Below the pieces are notes generated by a model. The model did no database searches. It was not told the DNA's origin and worked only from the letters and a program-made list of their open reading frames with translations. Positions 56,878 through 64,000 of a stretch of DNA of 64,000 nucleotides are shown here, in pieces. A program made the translations under genes and the position numbers. The DNA comes from Micropterix aruncella (Eukaryota > Arthropoda > Insecta > Lepidoptera > Micropterigidae): contig OX155951.1 in NCBI GenBank assembly GCA_944548615.1, positions 41,211,964 through 41,275,963 on the forward strand, written 5' to 3'. Numbering within the stretch: the first letter of the stretch is position 1; every line of letters begins with the position of its first letter.

Positions 56878-57544
56878 CGGGAGCTAATGGGCCCTCGCTG
56901 AGTTGGCCACGAAGACCCATTCTGTTTCAGGGTCGGTCACACTCACGGGTCAACACCCATCCGATGGCCTCCACGCATGGGGTGCGAGCCTGGGTAGGAC
57001 ACTGGGTCAACCAGTCTCCCCTGGGAATCAATCCTCTGGCGCTCCTGGACGGTCTGCGCACCGAGCGGCGCAAGCCAATCGATTGTGCTCTCCGACTAAC
57101 AATCGGGGGAGTCTGGGAACTGTATTGTTTCCTATAGAGCGGGGGTAGTTGTCTACCTTACGGCGACTGCTCTTGAAATGACCATTGGCCATCCGATCCC
57201 GGTTCAGAGTCGGGCAAAGGACGCCTTGGTCCGCGATAGATTCGGTGCACTCCGTTTCACCGCTTCGTAAGGGAGAGGACCGCGCAAGCGACATCGAACT
57301 CGGAACCAATCGAGAGACCGGAGAAATCTGGTCACAATTGGTAGTTAGGGCGCGAGTGCCGCCCGCCAGGTAACATACCTGGCTACTCGCGGTAAGGCGT
57401 TGGTCTCTAACGGGTTGTGGCGTAGCTAGACGTCGGATTTGTTATGTCCAAAGTCTTCTACGCTCACTGCACGGTCGATAGAACGATGAATCGTTAAAAC
57501 GTCCTGCGGTGACGGATTCGCCCGTTGTGGTTGACATCTCAATA
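56878..57544 (-). mobile_element. family A repeat, full-length copy 4
   Basis: 667 bp, the reverse complement of copy 1 in layout, from GGGAGCTAATGGGCCCTCGC to GTTGTGGTTGACATCTCAAT. It is flanked by perfect 13-bp direct repeats TGTTCTTATCGGT at 56865-56877 and 57545-57557. On the plus strand an 82-codon frame (56903-57148) ends LFPIERG-stop, and copy 1 ends LLPIERG-stop at the homologous place. A second frame (57185-57373) shares SAMDSV/SAIDSV and LRKGEDR with copy 1. No known domain. This copy fixes both termini and shows the long target-site duplication. Confidence 0.8.
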
Positions 57545-57831
57545 TGTTCTTATCGGTTTATCAACTGTGCTAATACTCTTTTTTTTGGTTTATTTTAAAA
57601 ACAAAAACTTTATACTGACATTGTGTTGTTTTATTGTTAATCACTGTAATTGTATAATTGTAGCTATTTTTGAGAAATAAGTAAATATCTACCATAGGCT
57701 TACTGGATACCACTGCATGGACGCGGACCGTAGACCAAATATTGTTTTTGCTTCACACAGCATAATACTATTTGGTCTGTGACTTGTCTAAATTAGACAT
57801 CTTTACGTTGTGTTGTATTGTATTTGAGTTT
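57545..57831. other. no gene recognised
   Basis: Short AT-rich interval that starts with the right target duplication (57545-57557). Confidence 0.5.
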
Positions 57832-58429
57832 AGTACGTCCAAAGTTCAGAATGACTGAAATTATCCATACTGCATTTTGGATGTTAAAACCCACCAGTCG
57901 CGCTCAGATCTTCGAAGGTTCAATACTTCAAATTAAATGGCCCTTCCAAAAGGCAGAAATAATTCAAACTATGGAATACTGCTGTTCTTTATAGGAGCTG
58001 ACACGACCTCAAAAGAAATAATATATTGCTTATGATGTACGTCCAAAACCTCAGATCGTAAACTTCGCAACTGTGACATATGTAGATACTGCTAGTTTTC
58101 ACCGCTAAATGTTTTTCGATAGCAGTCATCGATGCGTGTAGTGTAATCATCCACCTCGAGAAATATTTCCTTTACTAGGGATGGGATACCACAAAATCTT
58201 GGATATATCGAAACAAAAGAGTAAGTAGAACATCTGGCCACACTCCACGGACCATTTTGAATGCATTTTGGACGTTTTGGCTCTGTGAGCCGTGATATTT
58301 TATTGTAATTTATTTTATTTTAAGCAAAACTAATTGAGTTTATAATTATACCCACTGAACTTTGAATTCTCTGGTCTGTAAATCGCGATAAAATGATATG
58401 GGTCTCAGAACTTCCACTTTGGACGTACT
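57832..58429. mobile_element. TIR element with AGTACGTCCAAAGT ends
   Basis: A 14-bp perfect inverted repeat pair lies at 57832-57845 and 58416-58429. Related internal words occur at 58036 (GTACGTCCAAAACCTCAG) and 58267 (TTGGACGTTTTGGCTCTG), also inverted relative to each other. It is AT-rich and non-coding. This fits a non-autonomous transposon with sub-terminal repeats, perhaps two nested copies. No TSD was identified. Confidence 0.5.
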
Positions 58430-58481
58430 GAGCCTTGGAGGCTCTGCTATGAGCCCTTGCATTTAAATATTGTATATTGTT

Positions 58482-58846
58482 TATTTATTTCCATTACGAC
58501 TTAACAATTTTATAAGAATGACAAAGTATATTAAATTAGTCTCAAATTAGTGATTCAATGTAACAAAGAATGATATACAGTAAATTACTTCTAAATTATT
58601 TCACTCAACACAAAAAAGACTATAATATAACAATTGTCAATAATTATTTAGCACATACATAAATGACATTGGTAAGTAAGATGTTATTTTCGAATTATTG
58701 GAAAGGTCGCTATGTGCATACATGTGGATTTTAAGCAGATACACCCGGATGGATCTCTTGAAAATATCAATGTTTTGATCAGACCATTTATTAAAAAGTT
58801 TAGGTAGTATGTAAAGACTAATCGCCTGAAACTAGGCCGTATTTAG
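58482..58846 (-). pseudogene. CR1-like LINE RT tail (family D copy 3)
   Basis: Minus-strand translation gives LPKLFNKWSDQNIDIFKRSI and then RVYLLKIHMYAHSDLSNN, the last part of a CR1-type RT protein, followed by the A-rich 3' end (AAATAAA). It shares GGATGGATCTCTTGAAAAT and CATACATGTGGATTTTAAGC with copies 1 and 2. It is more 5'-truncated than they are but reads cleanly over this stretch. Confidence 0.75.
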
Positions 58847-59340
58847 ATTAAATGTTTCAAGATTCTTCGAAAGAAACAACCAGCTGTCTGTATTACCAAA
58901 TCTACCACTTTTATATTAATTTCTCAAAGGCGGAAAAGTAGCCGAAAGAGGCGTTCGTTTCGCAACGTGTCGCGAACAAGTCGGTCGACTTTTGAATCGG
59001 CGACCATCTGGCGGCGCGCCGGCTCTAAAGTGTATCAGGAAACTTTCGCGGGTTGCGGCTGCAGGGTAACCCAGATTGACACGGTGCCGCACAAAAGCCG
59101 AGAGAAGGAAAGTTGCATGACCATATTGGCGGGACACGGAGCGATAAACGCGGACATTTCGCGTCCGTCGTCCGCGCGACTTCTGTGCCGTGGGATCAGC
59201 GGTTCGTTGCACTCGAGCACTGAGCTGCTTCGGAGCTGCAGCAACAACTGAATACCTTGAACTGTTGTATTTTGGCAGAACTGTGCCAAAATACAGTCAA
59301 GTACCTTAACTTTGAGGTTTGGTTCCTTGAACATAGTCAA
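58847..59340. other. no gene recognised; GC-rich block
   Basis: GC-rich at 58920-59230 with competing frames on both strands (58967-59251 plus, 59212-58916 minus). A short inverted pair, TTTTGGCAGAACTG/TGCCAAAATAC, is near 59268-59292. Confidence 0.45.
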
Positions 59341-59530
59341 GTTTGTTTGTTTCTACTCTTTATTGTGAAATTTCACAATGGGCGAGTTTATTATCATACG
59401 ACAATTTCTTACAACCAACCCTACTATCAAATGTTTATAGGTATGAGTGCGTGTAACATGTGTGTCTTGTTATTGCATTCGATCGACATAAGTGAAACCC
59501 AGCCGGGAATCAAACTCGAAATCGCGTTAG
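59341..59530 (-). mobile_element. tRNA-derived SINE (family S copy 2)
   Basis: Minus-strand copy of 19598-19868. From right to left it has a box B-like GTTTGATTCCCGG, GTCGATCGAATGCAATAACA, GTCGTATGATAATAAAC, and TTGTGAAATTTCACAATAAA with GAGTAGAAACAAAC. About 50 bp after box B are deleted relative to copy 1. The box A half cannot be recognised with confidence. Confidence 0.75.
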
Positions 59531-60661
59531 TTGATAATCGGGCTTGTGGCTGGCGGTGTAATGTATATGTATATGTGTATTGTATATATTGTACTGTGTA
59601 TATTTCGATATTTCCCTTGTATTAATCGCTGATTAGGTTAGTTCGCTCACCGTTCCAGTCGAGCATCCCATTATTATTACCATGCAAGAATATCGTCTGC
59701 TATCCTTAAGCGTAAAGGTTGTTTGCATTAATTTCCACAAATAATTCGTCTGGGCACTTAATAGGTCACATAACGCAGACACCCCCTTCCCCGTTTTCTC
59801 TTGTGGGCAGCGTCTCTTGACGGCTACTCTTACCTCCTTGTTCTATAGATGTGGAGATTGCTCTCTCGTTCAGCTTGTATCCATCTCACAAATATTGGAT
59901 GGATGGAATGCCGCTGGAATGCCGAAATGCAACTCTCCAATCTCCTGCAAACCCGACTCGCTCTTGAAGCCCCACTAAGAGTGTAAGATCTCGGTTTCTA
60001 GGCAAAGGCTCGATGACAGAAACGACTCCTTTCCCACAAAATACCTAATTACATCGCTGTTTCCATAATGAAAGAGATGATTTTACATGTAAATATTTCA
60101 GTGTTTTGTGCTTTGCTAAACTGATTTTTAACTTCGCTGGGGAAAACTTCGGTTTCATTTCATCCGTCAGGGATTCGACTTCATTCGAGACGATTTCAGC
60201 TGTTTTTTTGTATTTTCAAATGTGCGCTTCTCTCTAAGAGTTCATGAAGTATGTAGTGTTGACATACTTATAGAAAATTCCGCACCGAAACCGTCCGCAC
60301 ATTTCAAGGTGTGCCCGCCATTGTTCCACCCTTTACTCATATTAAATTCCTGCAAATGTCCCGGCGCACGTACGCTGGTTGCCAATTTTTAAGGCGGGGT
60401 ATGTCTCTCTCGCTCTTTTCGGCCTTATTGTATGCGGGCGTCTCAGGGGACTGTTCCGCGTCTCGACTTCCCCACTCTCTTGCCATCGCAATGGTGGATA
60501 ACCCGTGAACGAGCAACGGGTCGGCGGCCGCCTCTATTTTTCAAAATTAGATAAATGAAAATAAATTATTTTCAAGAATAGACATGAAGTATTATCGTTC
60601 TAAGTAGCAAACTCAATATAAACTTTCGACGCAGCGAGTTATTAAAATCGATGACGCCCAA
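59531..60661. other. no gene recognised
   Basis: A TATG/TGTAT microsatellite lies at 59558-59610, with GC-richer sequence at 60290-60530. No coding motif seen. Confidence 0.45.
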
Positions 60662-61455
60662 ATGAGCGACAGCTTCTGTCAAAGTAATTCAAAAGCGCAG
60701 AAATTATTATTGAGAGTAATTCACAGAAAAAACCGGCGTCATCCATCTGCCTTGTTATTTTCCCAATCCCATGTGCTATCAGCTAAACAGTTATTCATTA
60801 AGCAAGCGCTTCTTGCATTCTACAAATCTAGAGATGACCACGCCCGAACTCAAAACAATCTGAACACAAGAATGTCCGCGAGTATCAATTATATAATTCC
60901 GTCAGTCAGGACAACATTTGCCCAGAGACATATATTCTACATAGCCCGAAAATTATATAATTCCTTTAGTGAAGACATGAAAAATTATCCTAACATAAAA
61001 ATATTTAAAGCAAACCTTAATAGATGGCTACTTAACAAGGGATATGTAAAATCTGATCAACTTCTTTGGAACGCACGACAATTTATTTAGTATCACTTAT
61101 CTATTTTTCTTAATTAAATATGATTAAATTACAACTATAAATGTATATATTTATTACATAGCTATATTTTTTTATAAAATTGGTATATTTATGTATATAT
61201 ACAGGTGGGTCCAAATAATTTATTTAAAAAAAAACACTTCATTTCTTAAAATTGCATAAAAATATGCACATCTAGAGACGGGCCAAATTATCGCCTAGTT
61301 AGATGTGCTATTGGCAGTAAAGGTCATGTAAGATGTGTTAAACCTCCCTATATTAATTATTAAATAATTTATATAATTATTATAAGATTACATGACCTAG
61401 GAATGAACTGTATACCTAATCCTATGTACCTAAATAAATAAATAAATAATAAATT
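60662..61455 (+). pseudogene. LINE 3' end with open RT tail (family E copy 2)
   Basis: A 142-codon open frame from 60662 to 61090 encodes an RT C-terminal tail. It runs SNSKAQKLLLRVIHRKNRRH, FIKQALLAFYKSRD, then IPSVRTTFAQRHIFYIARKL, IFKANLNRWLLNKGY. The untranslated part follows, ending in (AAAT)n at 61430-61455. The same protein is present in broken form on the minus strand at 11801-12228. The ATG is internal to the original ORF2, so this is a 5'-truncated insertion, not a gene. Its uninterrupted frame suggests it is younger than copy 1. Confidence 0.8.
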
Positions 61456-61723
61456 TTAAATTTCAGTAACTCCTCTGAAAATGGACATAGCGCTGCCATA
61501 TTGGTATTGTTTTAAAGAGAAGGATTAAAGTTTGTGCTAGTACTGTTCCGGCATTCGTAGCGTCTGGTCTTCGCGAACTGCGCACGCGCAAAGTGAACCC
61601 ACAATTTACGACTTTCCGGATTGGACACGTACGATTTATCGGATTACCGACTTACCGGATTCGACATAAACGAGATTATATCCCAGAAAGTAATTATTCT
61701 ATCCAAGTGAAACAAGTGATGAT
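61456..61723. other. no gene recognised
   Basis: Contains three CCGGATT/TACCGGATTCGACA-like words (61610-61670). No class can be assigned. Confidence 0.45.
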
Positions 61724-61954
61724 TTGAAGAGGAGTGTATGTGTTACAAATCTTTCGGGCTCCAAGTGTGTATCTCAAAAAGTCAAAAAGAAACGTAGCTG
61801 TGAATTTGATAGTTTCCCACGTTTTTTAATACGGAGACAAAGTACAACCAGAAATCGGGCACGAATGCATAGACCACAAAATTCCAAAGATGGTGACGAA
61901 AACATGGGGCCCGTACATAAAACCAACGCTCAGTACTGCCGAGAATATAGGTAA
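61724..61954 (+). pseudogene. possible transposon-protein N-terminal fragment
   Basis: A 76-codon frame has a basic middle (VKKKRSCEF, IRRQSTTRNRARMHR) and ends HKTNAQYCREYR. The K-T-x-A-Q-x-x-R-E-Y-R ending is common at the start of insect helicase-like and other transposon-borne proteins. An RTE fragment follows 20 bp later in a different context. The identification is weak. Confidence 0.25.
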
Positions 61955-61972
61955 CGTAAGGCTCTACAAATA

Positions 61973-62084
61973 CCGCAGGGCCTCGAGGCGAAAGTCTGTG
62001 ATCAGTGCGTGTTGCCATTGACGATATACGGCACGGAGACGTGGTCGCTGACTATTCGCCTCATACACAAGCTTAAGGCGACGA
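61973..62084 (+). pseudogene. RTE-type reverse-transcriptase fragment
   Basis: The frame PQGLEAKVCDQCVLPLTIYG, TETWSLTIRLIHKLKAT matches the K-V-x-x-Q-C-V-L-P-x-x-x-Y-G-x-E-T-W-x-L-T segment that follows the RT domain in RTE/BovB-type retrotransposons. Both sides stop abruptly. It has no start codon, so it is easily missed by ORF searches. About 37 residues remain. Confidence 0.75.
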
Positions 62085-63111
62085 TGTAGGTAAATTTCGA
62101 AAATTACATTTTTTGGCAATTTTTGAACAGTCATACTGAAATAACTGATGATGTTAGCCAACAAAAAAAAATTATCGTAACTCATAGTACCTTTCTTAAG
62201 TAGATAGCTATTTCAGATTTTTTTTAAGTATTGGAAAATTGAGGAAAATAATTAAATCTGGGAGCTATACAGGAAATTTTCATTTTAGAGCATTTTTTGA
62301 AACGTGCCTCACACTAAACTGCACGATCAAGAAACTCAAAAAAAATACTACGGCATTTTAACAATAGTTGTAAAGAGGAATGCTTTCGCATAAATTTAAA
62401 AAAATAAGTTTTTCTTGTTAAAAAAAATTATATAAAAAGTGTAACTTTCATCCATATTCACTGTTAAATATTACTTATTACTGTGTGTTTTTTTCAAGTT
62501 TGTTTTTTTTTACATAAACTATGTACAATAAACTTGTAGTACTGACGATTATTTTTTTCAAATAAAATATCAGTATATTTTAAAAATAATATTTTGCAGA
62601 GCCCGTTTATATTATTTTTGTCATACAATGAGATGAGCGCGCTCTTCTCGCGACGACGCGCTGGCATTCAAAATGCCGCAAGCGACATTGGGTCAATATG
62701 GTTCTTATGTGGGGATCAATTACTGATTCAAATGGCATAACAGCCAACCTTTTATAATGAAATGTTATTGGCTCTTAGAAACGTGGTTCATTTCGGCTTC
62801 GAAGGCCGACATATGCGGTTGCGTTCGCGACGCTCTGTTTCATGACTTATTATTACCAAATTGACATTTCGATGGATCGGAGATGTGAAGTAAAAAAATA
62901 TCGGTTTTAGATGGCTATTTCACCGTGTAAATGAAAGAGGTTTAAAAACATGATAAATCATATGTTGAAAAATAGAAACAATAATAAGTAAAATAATATT
63001 TAATATTATTTTTTTTTTTTTTTAATTTACAATATTACTTTTTTTTAATAAAAAGTGTTCATTTATTTGATAACAATGTTTCTTTATGTATAAAAACAAA
63101 AAAAAAAATAC
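62085..63111. other. no gene recognised
   Basis: Very AT-rich with several long T and A runs. A GC-richer insert at 62625-62900 contains CGCGACGACGCGCTGG and GTTCGCGACGCTCTG. No partner is in the window. Confidence 0.45.
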
Positions 63112-63190
63112 ATATCGGTAGGTTTTGAACCTACGACCGGTGTGATCTTATGCGAGTTTAAAACAAGTGCGCCACTTCAGCTTGCTTCCC
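63112..63190 (-). ncRNA. tRNA-like head, probably tRNA pseudogene or SINE
   Basis: On the minus strand AGCTGAAGTGG (63182-63172) fits a Pol III box A, and GGTTCAAAACC (63131-63121) fits box B 40 nt later. Box B lies in a perfect T-arm, GTAGG-TTCAAAA-CCTAC (63134-63118). The anticodon arm does not fold and the acceptor stem is not paired, so it is not a functional tRNA gene. T-rich tracts flank it. Confidence 0.4.
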
Positions 63191-63432
63191 GCGAGTCAAA
63201 ATGTGTCATATATAAGGGGACAGTAAATAATGCCAATACATTTGCGTTAGAGCCATATGACAGAGCTATACACCATGTATAAATATAATATACTATTAGG
63301 CTACGATTCTGACCGTTCTAATATAGAAAACCGTCAGATAGGCAGAATTGTAATTTAAAAAACAAAACGTAGGTATCTACTTTTTAAAAGCTTTTATTCA
63401 ACTTGTAATGTCTGTGAAAAAAAAAACTAAAA
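63191..63432. other. no gene recognised
   Basis: AT-rich interval between the tRNA-like head and the transposase fragment. Confidence 0.5.
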
Positions 63433-63960
63433 ATGCGAAGAAATATTACATCAGCAGTAGCTTATAATAAATGTCAAAACTTTTCAATTGATGAGAAAAT
63501 TGATTGCCTGTATAATGACATTTTGAACGCCCCGATAGATGCATTTGGAAACCATGATAAATGTAGAAGTTTTTAAAATTGTTTGTCGGAAAATGAAACA
63601 CTGGATGCAATGAGTTGTTTGATGGGTGACATTATTTGGGAAAGAATACGTTACATAACTTAAAACGTAGGTAGCAATACATGCAAGAAGCCTAATTCAT
63701 GATGTAGATAGTAATGTTCTCGAAAGGTTTAACGGCATCATTGCAAAATTTATTGGTGGTAAGAGGACAAATTACATCCAAAAGCAGTCTTACCAAGCGC
63801 GATGTAATGCGGCAGTTATATCATTTAATACAAAACAGCCACTCTCAAGATTACATAAAAAATATATAGGCAAAAGTCCCTCTGGCAGGATATCAAAAGT
63901 GGAATAAAGAAGGCAGAGGCATTTAAGTAAATCCATTCTTTATAAAAGAAATAAAAGCAG
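63433..63960 (+). pseudogene. Mutator-like transposase-type protein fragment
   Basis: Two in-frame pieces are readable. 63433-63576 encodes SIDEKIDCLYNDILNAPIDA, FGNHDKCRSF, then a stop. 63701-63907 encodes DSNVLERFNGIIAKFIGGKR, SYQARCNAAVISFNTKQP and SKVE, then a stop. The pairs N-A-P-x-x-x-FG-x-H-x-x-C and N-x-x-E-x-F-N-x-x-x-A-K-x-x-GGKR ... S-Y-Q-x-RC are what I recall from the insect/tick protein family that couples a Mutator-like transposase region to a YqaJ-type recombinase region. Stops and a frame change make this copy dead. It may continue beyond the right edge. Confidence 0.5.
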
Positions 63961-64000
63961 AAAGTTTTTTTGAAAAAAAAAACAATAATTCGCATTATGG

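Noticed and set aside
60662..61090. Stand-alone 142-residue host protein
   Set aside because: It matches the C-terminal tail of a LINE RT that is also present as a broken copy at 11801-12228, and it ends in a LINE 3' untranslated region.
63112..63190. Functional tRNA gene
   Set aside because: The T-arm is good, but the anticodon arm and acceptor stem do not pair.

Overview
The window looks like nuclear DNA of an insect, most likely a moth or butterfly. This rests on three things: the AT-rich sequence with GC-richer islands, the absence of any operon-like coding, and the kinds of transposable elements present. Those elements are a Helitron with a PIF1-type helicase, CR1/jockey-like and RTE-like LINE tails, a tRNA-derived SINE, and mariner, hAT, piggyBac and Mutator-like remnants. 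No long intact host gene is visible, and I found no rRNA gene, canonical tRNA gene, CRISPR array or bacterial signal. The window is best read as intergenic or intronic sequence filled with layered transposon debris.

Layout. 1-9.7 kb: mostly unrecognised sequence, a set of nested inverted repeats (3257-4890), a tandem duplication (6015-6316), a LINE tail and microsatellites. 9.7-17.5 kb: a full-length copy of an unclassified repeat I call family A (9740-10409), a LINE reverse-transcriptase (RT) remnant (11251-12232), a two-copy TIR element (family H), a decayed RT tail and a 184-bp MITE. 17.5-27 kb: a promoter-like motif (18616-18669), a SINE (19598-19868), more family A, a nested cluster of short repeats (22.6-23.8 kb) and a near-perfect hairpin (26807-26870). 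27-35.4 kb: nested MITEs (families B and C), a LINE whose RT frame is split by a piggyBac-like MITE at a TTAA site, and an RNase H-bearing LINE fragment with a 13-bp target-site duplication. 35-47 kb: mainly unrecognised sequence, with a deleted hAT transposase, second copies of families B and H, and a 429-bp TIR element. 47-52.7 kb: a mariner pseudogene, a huge (TA)n array, a fold-back element and a Helitron that retains its helicase but has lost its Rep nuclease. 52.7-64 kb: three same-strand CR1-like tails, a second full-length family A copy with a 13-bp TSD, a second SINE copy, LINE tails, a tRNA-like head and a Mutator-like transposase fragment.

Most interesting observations: (1) family A, a roughly 670-bp GC-rich repeat with eight or nine copies, long TSDs, no obvious A-tail and a partly shared reading frame; (2) the SINE and a LINE in the same window share a 3' tail, suggesting which LINE mobilises the SINE; (3) the piggyBac-like MITE splits an RT codon exactly at TTAA and its removal restores the frame; (4) the Helitron and a fold-back element both sit inside one TA array. 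Family names A to M and S are local labels, not database names.
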